In this document: piece by piece, positions 10,301 through 20,326 of the stretch
Position numbering within the stretch: the first letter of the stretch is position 1
How the letters are laid out: the number at the start of each line of letters is the position of its first letter
NCBI GenBank assembly: GCA_002270565.1
Contig: NQMI01000176.1
Span: 24,405-88,404, forward strand
Origin: Stenocarpella maydis
Taxonomy: Eukaryota > Ascomycota > Sordariomycetes > Diaporthales > Diaporthaceae
Direction of reading: 5' to 3'
DNA length: 64,000 bases
Notes under the pieces: model-generated
What the model was told of the DNA's origin: nothing
The model's database searches: none
The model's input: the letters and a program-made list of their open reading frames with translations, nothing else
Made by a program: the position numbers and the translations under genes

Positions 10301-11912
10301 TAATAGTCGTAGATAACACCATCTCAGGGTTTATTAGCCGTCAGATAACGAGAGAAAGTTAGCAGGAGGTCCAAGTGATCAGACATGAGTTCAGCCCCCC
10401 GTTACGAAAAAACTACAGTGATTCGTAGCCTCCATTTCTTTCACCACCTCCTTCGGTGGGTTCCAATCATTGTCTTCCCACGTCCGGGCCTTCTTTCTCC
10501 AAGATTACAGTCCAGGGACCGCGTTCCAAAGTTGAAAAGAGAGTACAGTACACAGTTGTGGCCTGCTCGCATCCGTAGTACAGGATGGTAGCCGCCCGAG
10601 CCTGAGTAAGGTCACAAGTGCGTCGCTTTAAGACCGGCATGCTTATGACAGCAGAGGGCAGGGCACTTAGGAAAGGGCCGAATATAATGGATTCAGTGTG
10701 GAGGCGGAAGCTAAAGTGAGGCACTTGTCCATCCAACTTGACCCACTCGAATTTGGGCAGGCAGTCACTTGCGTCTGAGTTTTCAGAGTCCAGCGCCGCT
10801 TCAAGGGCATTCGAGCCGCTGTAGTGGTCCTCATGCTCATATTCTCGGCCAAATTTCGATCTCCTGTAAAGTACCAACGCTCTTTGATGGGAGAGACTTG
10901 GAGCTCCAGGTATCGAACGACAGCCAGACATTCTCCTCGTTTAAGCCGAAACAGCTGGTTAAAACGTGTATCCGTACGTAGTCTGCTCAATTTTGAGAGA
11001 TGATTCAATGGAACACTCCGTCGGGTTTCCCCAGAAGAATCGACAGTACTTCTGCCCACCCAGACCTGGTTTGCTCAACCTGAGTCCTCAAAGGGGCACG
11101 TCCTTGTGGGTCGACAGCACGGCGAGATCCAACATAGTACGGGACATCGACTCCCTCAACAAAGGTCACAGAGTGTGCAACCACTAGGCGAGGCCTCGAG
11201 GTGAGTTAGAGCTCTAGCGATAGCGGCCAGCGTGCAGGGATTGAACGACGACCGTCGGGACAGGCCATCTTCATGCACTCGACAGGAGGAAGCTTGAGCG
11301 TGCTTCCAGGCTGGATGTGCTCGAAGCCTTTTTCGAATTTTCATGTGGGATGGTCGTGGGTGTCTGAAAAATGGGGATTGTTCCCATCCTTGGGTGATGC
11401 AGACGAGATGCTCGGTTGAAAAGACTGTGTACGATGGCCACGGAGGCAGCCGCCCTCCTTCCAGCTTGCTTGGTGGGGAGTTTTCCAGTTGCGGTCTTAG
11501 TAAACCTTGGAGAAAACCTCGGGATGGTCAATAATGGAATTCAGGGAGGGAGACAGGAAGGTTGAATATAGCAGAGAATGGTTTGATGTGGACACCGCAA
11601 AGGAGACCTGTTACGTGGAATTTGATGAAAAGAGAACTTTTACAGCACCTAAGGGATTACAGGTACTTCCCAGCAGCAGATTGAATGGGTAGGCATCGGG
11701 TTTGATTGGGTATCTAATTAAAGAGGTAGAAATTTGATAATCATGGTTGTCGGCCGAGAACGACAGATCTGGTGGATGCACATGTGCATGGAGCAGGTGG
11801 TCTCTGAATGTGTGTTGCCTTAGCCAGCCCATCTAGACAGAATTGGTACTTCCAGCTGATTTCGTGCCCATTCCCGATGGCGTCCAGTACTTTCTTGATG
11901 AATAGCGCTCCT
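7321..11912. other. 4.6-kb gene-poor stretch
   Basis: Nothing I can support as a gene. Short frames exist (for example minus 10467-11059, where two overlapping frames look weakly protein-like: FGREYEHEDHYSGSNALEAA, and RYLELQVSPIKERWYFTGD one frame over). They have no recognisable domain and would need a frameshift to join. The palindrome TACCTAGGTA occurs at 9166-9175, with a near copy at 8609-8618. It may hold decayed genes. Confidence 0.4.
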
Positions 11913-12369
11913 CTAGTCACTGGACGATCGTCTCTTCTCCTCCTTCATCTCCCTCCTGAGCTGCTTCATAGTCTTTTCATGGACGCTCTTGGCCTTGCCT
12001 CTTCTACGACCTTTCTGCTGTTGTTTGTTCTCGTCGCCGGAGAGGCAAACATCGGATTCTTTCTTGGCAGCCTTCTCCTCGCGGACGGAAGCCTCAGCGC
12101 ATGAGACACACTCGTAGATTCGGCTGTGGTATCTGCCTCTGTGGATTTCGCACTCGATGAGGTGGCCTAGCTTCACACACCGCCTGTTGCCCTTCTTGGC
12201 GCAGATGGGGCTGCAACCGTTAGTGTTGATGGATTTCCACTGCAAAGTAATTGGGTATACCTACCAGTGATGATGGATGTCCAACGCCATTGATCTCAAT
12301 CTCGTGGTGATCTGACCTGAATACTGATTGATTGGTAGATGGGTTCATATCCTCGCTCGTTACATGCAT
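11913..12369 (-). CDS. Small Cys/His-rich hypothetical protein with basic tail
   Basis: Tentative two-exon model: 12369-12325 (15 codons) and 12239-11913, joined across an 85-nt GT-AG intron, giving about 123 aa. The second exon carries a compact metal-binding-like pattern: Cys-x3-Cys, then RRCVKLGHLIEC, EIHRGRYH and YECVSC. Spaced Cys and His of this kind suggest a small zinc-binding fold. The rest is a highly charged Lys/Glu-rich helix (VREEKAAKKES...KQQQKGRRRGKAKSVHEK...). There is no signal peptide in this model. I recall similar short fungal proteins with a C...GH..C..H...H....C..C core and no known function. The start exon is uncertain; the second exon is the supported part. Confidence 0.5.
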
Positions 12370-14106
12370 GTTTACATGCTGTTTGTAATGTGCCAGGACA
12401 AGACTAACCTTTTGGTCGAGCACTCAGTGCTCACTGCTGCTTGAGAGTTTTATAGACGTGCGGATTGTGACGGCTGCACAGCAGTGACTGGCCTAGGATG
12501 TTGCAGTCCAGAAAGGCCTATCAGCTCAGCTCAGCCAACGTTCCAGCTATCCACGATAGAGGAGGTTGGTAGCAGATGCAGGGTTGTTCCTGATAGTGTT
12601 TACGTGTGTCGACGGTCCTTCGTTTGTTTAAAAGGACCAGATAACTGGCTGCGGGAAGCTGCATACAAAGCTCACCACATTCACCACGTCCAGGGTGACC
12701 AAGCAACGCTAGAGAGGCTAACATGGATGAAGAAATAGAAGCTTCCACAAACTGGTAGACACCTACATGAATTTTTGTCCCAAGAATAAATGCTCGAATC
12801 GGTCCTGCCAATGCGGCCTTGGTGTCAATGTTTCGAGGTTTAGAATGCAGTTCTCGATGCAATTTCTTTCGACTCATACATTTCATGTGTCTGAGTGGGA
12901 GGCTGGTGAGCTCTAATTACTGCCACTCATATAGAAAAATTGAACTATTGCAATTAGTTTGAAAATATGAGGTATATCTTGACAGATCCCTTAAGCCTGG
13001 TTTGCACCTCTATGGAGTTCTATTCCTGGACTAGTCAAATAGGTATATATTGCATGCTCGACGGACTGTTTGACTTCATTCCGGGACTTCAGAAGGTACA
13101 TTGTCCTTTGTACCAATGTGAGGTAGTATTATGGTATTTTTGTACTCTTGCTTTACACATTCCTGTAGTATTGTGGTACACATGTATAACTATCTGTCCA
13201 GGGATCTGCAATAAAATTGTACTTGCTCCAGATTTCAAGTGCCATACCGCGATTTTTTCTGTGCTAAATACTTTGCAAGCCACCCGGTGATGGTTGCCCA
13301 TGTTTTTCAAAATAATTTTGATTCACCTGCGACTAGGATCACATGTCAAACTCTGCACGCCCTCGCTCTGGCCGTCTTCACTCCGCCTCCTTGATTCTGG
13401 GAGTATTGCAGCACTGGCACCCTATTGTGTTCTCTATGAAAGCAGATTTCTACACAAACTCCCATGATGTTTACTCCTATCACAACTACGCTCAGGTTAT
13501 ATGCATATGTACCTCTTTATGAGCTTTAACTATGAACTTATCTTTATTACGTGAATACCTGCAGCACCCCAAGTTGATCATATTTACCCCCATCATCATT
13601 TGAGAACAGTATGCTTACCAGCTACTTGCTAGTCTACAGCTGAATGACTAGCTCAATACCTATGTCTGAAGACTACGTTGGACCATGTCCAATTAATAGA
13701 TTAACGCTGTTCAAACTTATAAATACCTCCTCGGCATGCAGAGCCTCTTACAAAGAATCGAACTGTGGTTATTTTCTGTGTCTATGCAATCTGATGAATC
13801 CTCGCCAGTAACTGTCCCTCCACTGTTGGGTTTCTTTAATCAGCCATTAGCATCTATTCACGGCCCAGATTTATTGGTACCAGATAAATTATCAGCAAAG
13901 TTCCGTTAGGCACACATAATGCTTCTAGAATCTATAGGCTGCATTATCTCAGTATCGTTCCCAAATGGCTTGGCAACGTGCGCAATGGAACGAAACACTG
14001 ATCCAACAGCACCGCCTCAACAACTCGATCTGCTGGAGGATATTGACGTAGACCAGACTTTTGGAAGCTTCCGATACAGACTGTAGCCTTTCGTCAATCC
14101 TTGCTT
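12370..14106. other. Gene-free stretch
   Basis: No frame with recognisable features. Composition is mildly AT-rich around 12900-13900. Confidence 0.4.
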
Positions 14107-14114
14107 TTGAAAAT
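14107..14114. repeat. Left 8-bp target-site duplication (TTGAAAAT)
   Basis: Identical to 14769-14776, abutting the left terminal inverted repeat. Confidence 0.8.
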
Positions 14115-14768
14115 GAGATCGGAGATTCGCACAGAAGAAAACGGAGGGTACACAGGTACGAGTGCACCCCCTGTGCGCCAACGTTTTACCCACCCATTCG
14201 CCATACAAAACACAATAACAGTCATTAACTCACATATCTATCGCTGCACGTATGCCACTATCGTCGCTTCTGCTTGCCCCTATCGTTTCTTCTGCCCGGG
14301 TGTTTTGCTACTTCTTTCCTCGTCTGGGGCGTTCCTTAACCGATTCAAGCACCTGAATCTCCTCCTGGGTGTCCTTCTCGTCGCCGACGAGGTCCTCCAC
14401 AGCCAGATCTACCCGTGGCAGCTGGTTAAAATTCTCACGAGCCCTCGTACGGCGCTTCTTAGCTGCTGGCTCGGGTGTTGCGGTCGTCGCCGCTGGCGAG
14501 GCTGCAACTGCAGAACGGCGCTTCGGAAGCTAACGAGTAGCTGGCTTCGTGAGCCCTGCTTCCAACTGCTTATCCCGTCGGACTGCTTCTCGCTGGTTCT
14601 TCTGCTACGGGAGTCCTCTTGGTTAAGGGACTGGAGGTCTCGTCATGGATAAAAAGCACTGGTGTGGGTGTGTGGGTGGCCAATCGGTTGAATGGGGGCT
14701 CCATAGCTGCAGCCGGGTCCAATTAGGGGGTGTACCCTCCGTTTTCTTCTGTGCGAATCTCCGATCTC
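14115..14768. mobile_element. 654-bp non-autonomous DNA transposon with perfect 39-bp TIRs
   Basis: 14115-14153 and 14730-14768 are exact inverted copies over 39 bp (starting GAGATCGGAGATTCGCAC). The element is bordered by direct 8-bp copies TTGAAAAT at 14107-14114 and 14769-14776. An 8-bp duplication fits hAT elements, while the long TIRs would also fit a Mutator-like element, so the superfamily is left open. The interior keeps the end of an open frame on the minus strand with one stop, so it is probably an internally deleted derivative of a larger autonomous element. Perfect TIRs suggest recent insertion compared with the AT-rich relics elsewhere in the window. Confidence 0.85.
14315..14610 (-). 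pseudogene. Remnant 3' end of an element-borne ORF (transposase-tail-like)
   Basis: One minus frame inside the element is open for about 97 codons apart from one TAG near 14532. It begins KNQREAVRRDKQLEAGL, passes an Ala/Thr/Pro-rich linker and a basic KKRRTRAREN patch, then an acidic stretch (VEDLVGDEKDTQEEIQV), and ends at a stop. Such basic/acidic tails are common at the C-termini of fungal DDE transposases, but no catalytic motif is present, so the origin is inferred. Confidence 0.45.
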
Positions 14769-14776
14769 TTGAAAAT
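14769..14776. repeat. Right 8-bp target-site duplication (TTGAAAAT)
   Basis: Identical to 14107-14114, abutting the right terminal inverted repeat. Confidence 0.8.
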
Positions 14777-16916
14777 TCGCTGATCTTCTCATATGTTTGC
14801 CTCTCATCAAGTAAGAAGTACACAGGGCATTGAAGGTCTCGGCAAGGTGGCAGTGATATGGTATTCCCTGGCCCGTAGTAACAAGAAGGATGCTGAAAAT
14901 ACCCTGGGTACTTCAGTCTTGTATCTGCTTTTTCGTTATCTCCACATTTCCAGAAAACTGAGAAATCTGCTTTGAACTATTTGTGTTATAAAAGGGTATA
15001 CTTGAACGAACTTCAATAGTGTTAAAAGACCGCCAAGTCGGTTCTAGGCTTCCTTAGGTCTCTCCGGACTTTTCTCAAGCAAGATGAAGTCTAAAAATCT
15101 TTGAATTAGGTTTCCCATAACAGCCCAGCATGCTGATGATTCTCAGTCATACACAGCGCGCCATTCGGGAATTTCATTGTGGATGAAGTGGCTGTTGAGT
15201 GTTGGTTAGCTCCGTGAACACCACTGCGAGAGATAGGGGTTTAGACTTTCGCCAAGCATGATTATTTTTCAGTGGGCTGCGAATAACACGAGCTTTTCTT
15301 ACTTCATGCAGCTTTCCGCACTGAGACTGTATGATAGGTGGTTAAAGAGCACAGATACCCTCCAGATGTCCATGTTCTGTCCTATGTGGCTTAATTTCGT
15401 TTTCCCCTAATGAAGCCGGAAGGGCAAATGCCCTCCGTCACGTGTCTAGGCATAACTGAGAATGATAGTCTAGAGGGCATCTGTTCTTCCCAAGACCTGA
15501 GTACTATGAGCCCATCGGAATTTCTCACCTATGACCCGACATATACCCCTAGCAGCGGGCATCTACGACAAGTGGAGAGGGAGAGCATATGCGATGCTCA
15601 GATGAGGGAATTGAGTCTCTTTCTGGGTAACCGCGAGCGATGGATGATGACTTGCGTTGACGCAGAACGATGATGGGTCTAGCCTTGAGTTTCTGCTTCC
15701 CGTCTTGGAGCTGCTGGAGGCTGAATCAAGCTCTGTTGGAATTGCCAAGATCAGACGCTGCTACTGAAAATCATATCCTAATTTAGAATTTTCCCTAAGC
15801 CAATGGGATCAGCGCAGATACAACCACGAAATGGCGGTGGCTCATTCTTTTTATGAGAGTCAGATATTCTGTTCAGGAAGTTGCAATACATGTTATCTTG
15901 CAGCGTCTCACAAGCCGCCAATCTTAACTGTAATCCACGCAGGCCATTATTGGCCATCCAGATAGTTATCACACATTTCCTCATTAAATGCCCGCCCCCT
16001 TTCCCTTTTTAGCATAAACGCCAAAGCCTGATTTTGACATCATCCAAGTACGGCATGCTTTCAGAATTATAATAATCAGCGCACCTGTATGAGTCCCGCC
16101 TGCCTTTTCAGAGCCGTGCTGATTTTCTGCGGCTGTGTAGCATCTTCTAGATCAGTATGGTTACTCAAGATATCGAGTGCATCAGGCTGTTTGGCCACTT
16201 CCTCTGATTCAAAATGCCTGGGGTTCTCAGCCAAGTACAGTAGAAATAAGCCCACCAGACTTGAGTTCTCTGAACGGAAACATTGTGATATGTGGATTAC
16301 AGGACTTCATTTTCCAAGGCGGCATCAAGACCAGGATCTCCGATAAAAATCTCATACTCTTCAAATCACTCCCCGGTCTCATAAAAGAGCTCAAATAGCC
16401 CGGAGACTATGAGTTTGAGAGAACAAGGCTTTCAAACAGATTGCTGATCTCCATGCTTCAACAGGTCACCTGTCAGGCAGCACAAGACAACCAGGTGAAA
16501 AGAGGCTACTTCAAAAAGAAATTCTATTAAAAAGTACCTAGGTAATAAAGATAAAACTAAATGATAAAGAATTACTTGTTTTCAACTAAGTTATTTATTA
16601 TATTCATACTATAAATTACGAGTTTATTTAAGAATAAAATAATGTAATTAGAAAACATTATAATATAGATAAGCTTGTATAGTTAATATAGTATAATGTG
16701 CTGAACTTTATTATGGTTGTACTTGAGCAGGTCCTTGAGCCCCGAAAGGAGTGGAACGGAGGAGGTTCACAATATTCAACTCCTCACGTTCATTACATTG
16801 AGATGGGGGTTCTTTTCAAGGTCATTTCAATTTTTGGACGTCCTTAAAAGCATTGGGCATGCTCTCTAACTCTCAAATGTTCTTTCATTCAAGGAGTTAC
16901 TAGAGTTATTTCATGC
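14777..16916. other. Gene-free stretch with an AT-rich block
   Basis: No supported gene. An 87-codon ATG frame at 15410-15673 has no recognisable feature. 16520-16700 is strongly AT-rich, like the relic at 3945-4773, and begins close to a TACCTAGGTA palindrome (16535-16544). I see no inverted ends around this AT-rich block. Confidence 0.4.
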
Positions 16917-17371
16917 TTATTGCTCAAAGCAGAGGTTACCATCCCGGTTCATGATCCTCTCACACAGGTTGATGTCCCGGTCCTCGTACTCGCCCCCCAT
17001 GTTGCGGAGTCTGGCACGCAGGATGGGCTGGTTGTCACCCTCAATGTTGAAGCGGACATCCTCAGCGGTCTCGAGGAAGTCTGTGAGGGAGCATGTCAGC
17101 AGGGGAGGGATATTTTTGGTCTGGCTGGGTTATGGGGCAGTCTTACTCTCGCCTCCCCAGGAGAAGTGGCCTATTGTCTGGTTAGCCTTGTTTAGAAACA
17201 AGATTTGGTAGTGGAGAGTTTTTGCTAACCGTCCTGGTTGCCGATGCAAGTGTTCAGATTGATCTCAGACTCGACGTACTCGCCGTCCTCACGGGCGATA
17301 CGGCAGCGGAGGATGTGGCCATCGTCGACGCGGACGGAGGGGAGCTCGCAGGTGAGGTGGAAGTTAGACAT
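16917..17371 (-). CDS. Cyanovirin-N homolog (CVNH) lectin
   Basis: Exons 17371-17230, 17170-17147 and 17080-16917 give 109 aa with phases that close exactly. The protein has the two tandem CVNH half-repeats: MSNFHLTCELPSVRV...LRCRIAREDGEYVESEINLN in the first and LRARLRNMGGEYEDRDINL in the second, joined by FSWGGENF. Fungal CVNH proteins bind mannose-rich or other glycans and are usually cytosolic or unconventionally secreted; no signal peptide is present here. The middle exon is only 24 nt and encodes the central HFSWGGE turn. A TATAAA lies about 106 nt upstream of the ATG. Four Cys are present, so disulfides as in cyanovirin-N are possible but not proven. Confidence 0.9.
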
Positions 17372-17476
17372 GGTGGAGCTGGTGACGAGGTAATCCGTGT
17401 TGATTTGTGATAGGGTTTTTGTTTACGGAGACTGTTATTTCAGACACTGGCTCCTAAAGGGGGGGAGGTCGTCTTC

Positions 17477-17482
17477 TTTATA
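17477..17482 (-). promoter_or_regulatory. Possible TATA box of the CVNH gene
   Basis: TATAAA on the minus strand about 106 nt upstream of the ATG at 17371, a plausible distance for a fungal core promoter. Confidence 0.35.
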
Positions 17483-18356
17483 TGCCCATTTCTGCCATGC
17501 TGTCACGTATCAACTTCTCACCGACTTCCGGCTCGCACGTCCGTCCCCGCGCGAAACCCACTGAAGTTCAGGGGGAGTCGCCTCGCGAGAGGGGATCCCT
17601 TGACGTCAATAGGTGGGCGGTGACCTCCCAGCCTGTGTGCCCCACTGAATAAGCTACGGCTCAGCCGCGTCAACAACGGGGCGCCAAGGGCTGCTCGTGG
17701 TGATGGCGAGCGGGGACGGCTGAGTGGTTTCGAGAATGGTCTGTCTCTGTTAGTCAACATGTGGACCACAGGCAAACACGTTGCGTTGCATCTCACGCAG
17801 GAGTGGGTCAAGGGTCCCTTTTGGTTCTGCAGGGAGCCGCGCCAAGTGTGTATAGTAGCGTGGCTGTGTGCTCGCTTGCTGAAGCTGCGAGACCGCAACG
17901 GTCCACTAGCACGTCGCTGTTTTGCAGGCCAAGGGTGCCACGACGGCCAAGCCCTGCAATAATCAATGTTTACACAGCCGGCACAGATATCAACACGTCC
18001 GGATCAGACTTTAGGATGCCTCCGAAGGCTGCACAGATATTTATAAGTGACGATCCGTAGAGCCGTCAGGTGCAAAAGGCTCGTGCGTCTGGCCCAAGGC
18101 AGATCTTCGCGTCAAGACCATGCAGTCCGACAGAGATTCCCTTGCGCTGATGATATAAAGTCGCTCAGGCAGTACACGACCGTACTATATCTGACAATTA
18201 TCGAAGTAGTTGGTGCCAGCTCTCACAGATCAGCGGGTCCCGAGTCGAGCCACATGCGCAGTGATCCGTGGCAGTGTTTGCTACTTGTTACATCACACGC
18301 GTGTTGCAATGTGACTGACCCGCAACCAAGGGTATATACGCTTTGGCGAATCAACC
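17483..18356. other. Intergenic, no gene seen
   Basis: It lies between the CVNH promoter and the 3' end of the 432-aa gene. Open frames here are short and lack features. Confidence 0.4.
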
Positions 18357-19655
18357 TCAGTACCTGAAAAAGACAACCCCAGCTCTTTCGAGCTCACAAT
18401 TCTTCTTGGATGTCTCACGGATGGCATCGGGCACATTGAGTACAGTGCCAAGCATCGACCTCAGGGCGGCCTCCATGATTTCCTGCCATTCTGGATTTTC
18501 CCTGGCCGTCTTCTCGTCGATGATCGTCTCGACGAAGGCCAGAAGTTCGTTTATGTGTACTGCAATGTCGTACTTGGTCTTTTTCTCGAGCATGCGTGCG
18601 ATTGTCCAAGGACTCCAGGCCAGGATGGGCGACTGGTCCCTAACGGGAAGCACAATGGCAGGGACATGGGTGAACAGGTGAAAGGTCAGCTTCGCCTCGT
18701 TGGGGATCCTCGAATGCGACCACGCGGACTGCGAGGTAATGTAACGGTATGGCGAGATGCCTGCGATGAAGATGGCGACGCGCCTAAATCTTTGGTATGC
18801 AGGCGCTGTTGGCTTAAAACTCTGGTCCTCCCAAGGACAACCAAGCGGCGACAGGATTGGCGTGTCTGCCTCGGTGAAGGAGCTCAAGAGTGCAGGAGCA
18901 ATACTCGCATCCGCCGCCAGCCTCGGCCGTAACAGCTGCGCCATGGCAAAATCCTTGCTTCTTGGTATCTCGGGCTCCCTCCCGCTCGCGTACAGATAGG
19001 GACAGAACCAGCCCTTGGCGCAGCCCATCCAGTCATCCGTGCTCCTTACTCCTTGGAACACCAGCTCGGCGCTCTCGCCGATGAGCTTGTGCCTGATTTT
19101 CAGCATGATACTATTGACGCCAATCCTGCGTACGACGTCAACTCTCCTGCCGTATTTACCCGTGATCTTGGCCAAACCCTCGTCTACCCCCTGCTCGGCG
19201 GTCGTCTCGACGGCCTTTTCCATGATGGTGACAGCAGAGGCTCCGAGGGCGTCCAGACCAAAGTGCGCAACACCAGCGAGAGCGAGATCGCGCTTGCGGA
19301 CATTGGGCAGGGTAAAAGGTGTGTTGTCACCCCACGGGGAGAGATAAAATGGGAGCCTGGCTGTAGACTCCATCGACTGCCAGGAAGCGCGGCCGATCCT
19401 AGCAATCATCATGTTTCCGAAGAAACGGCTGGCAAAGCCACTTGTCTTCTCGTCTTGGTTGAGGTGGTCTTGGTTGAGTTCGGGGGATGCAAGCTGATTT
19501 GACGAGACACCTTCAAGACTCATGTTTCCCATGGGCTCTGAGGGTTGCTGAAGCGGCGACCCAGGGATGGAGGTATCGCTCTGCTGGCGGCCTGGCTGTT
19601 CACGTTTGGGTGCGTCTGGGACGCCAAGTTGGGGCTGAGAACCGTGGGAAGCCAT
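18357..19655 (-). CDS. Hypothetical protein, 432 aa, unknown family
   Basis: A continuous frame from ATG 19655 (MASHGSQPQLGVPDAPKREQ) to stop 18357; the frame is open farther upstream but without an ATG. The first ~90 residues are Gln/Ser/Pro-rich and disordered. The remainder looks globular: an Ala-rich helical segment (FGLDALGASAVTIMEKAVET), a DDWMGCAKGWFCPYLYASG block, and AIFIAGISPYRYITSQSAWS. No signal peptide or clear membrane segment is seen. The final codons FFRY* contain a possible GT donor, so a further 3' exon may exist. Its start faces DPH2 (divergent, 671 bp apart). I do not recognise the family and assign no function. Confidence 0.65.
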   Translation of the reverse strand: MASHGSQPQLGVPDAPKREQPGRQQSDTSIPGSPLQQPSEPMGNMSLEGVSSNQLASPELNQDHLNQDEKTSGFASRFFGNMMIARIGRASWQSMESTARLPFYLSPWGDNTPFTLPNVRKRDLALAGVAHFGLDALGASAVTIMEKAVETTAEQGVDEGLAKITGKYGRRVDVVRRIGVNSIMLKIRHKLIGESAELVFQGVRSTDDWMGCAKGWFCPYLYASGREPEIPRSKDFAMAQLLRPRLAADASIAPALLSSFTEADTPILSPLGCPWEDQSFKPTAPAYQRFRRVAIFIAGISPYRYITSQSAWSHSRIPNEAKLTFHLFTHVPAIVLPVRDQSPILAWSPWTIARMLEKKTKYDIAVHINELLAFVETIIDEKTARENPEWQEIMEAALRSMLGTVLNVPDAIRETSKKNCELERAGVVFFRY

Positions 19656-20326
19656 GGTGCCTGCTGCTGTGGACCGTCCTGAAGAAGCTGGATAATGAAT
19701 GAATGAGCAGCGCCTGGCCGAGGAGTAGGTACTGGTTGAAGCTGTTGCGAAGACCTGGAGCTGATTCCCGGGTAGCTTGGGTGAAGAGGCCAAGCCGGTC
19801 GCTGGCAAGTGAAGCACAACGCTTGGTTGAAGAAACGTGGACAACGACCGGGGTTCACAACATGTTATCTCACTGGCGGGGGAAGCTAGTATTATCTGTC
19901 AATCAAGCAATTCACTGTCTCGGTTTATTCCCAAAGTGGAGTGGCCTCGACAACTAATGTTTCCGACGTGAGGCAGAATTAGGTGCCTCCCTGCTCCGTC
20001 AGCAGGCCTTCTATCTATTCAGAATTCCTCCGCTTCTCTTGGTAGGGCTGAGAGCTAAGCTTTCCGGGAGTCGGGAGGCCTGGACTTGCCCTCGGTTCAG
20101 GTAGGAAGGCCCTGTGATCTCTACCGTACATAGTAGGCCCACGCTGCCAAGGCCACCTCTCGCCACCAACAGCGCCGCCACCGATTACGCTGTAAATTTT
20201 CTGACCCCGCCCCCACCTTTACTGACTGACTGACGCAGCATCGTTTACCAACAGCAGAGCCTCAACCACGGGCCCGTCGACCAGCTGCCGGAAGAGACAA
20301 CACCCACCCCGTGGCTCTCACACAGC
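19656..20326. promoter_or_regulatory. Divergent promoter region between the 432-aa gene and DPH2
   Basis: 671 bp separate the two opposite start codons. No clear TATA box was picked out and no specific operator is claimed. Confidence 0.4.

Noticed and set aside
11185..11280. GTTCAATCC on the minus strand resembling a tRNA T-loop
   Set aside because: Flanking bases do not pair as a T-stem and no acceptor stem is present.
15410..15673. 87-codon ATG frame on the plus strand
   Set aside because: Composition is acceptable but there is no motif, no neighbour logic and no homologous feature I can name.
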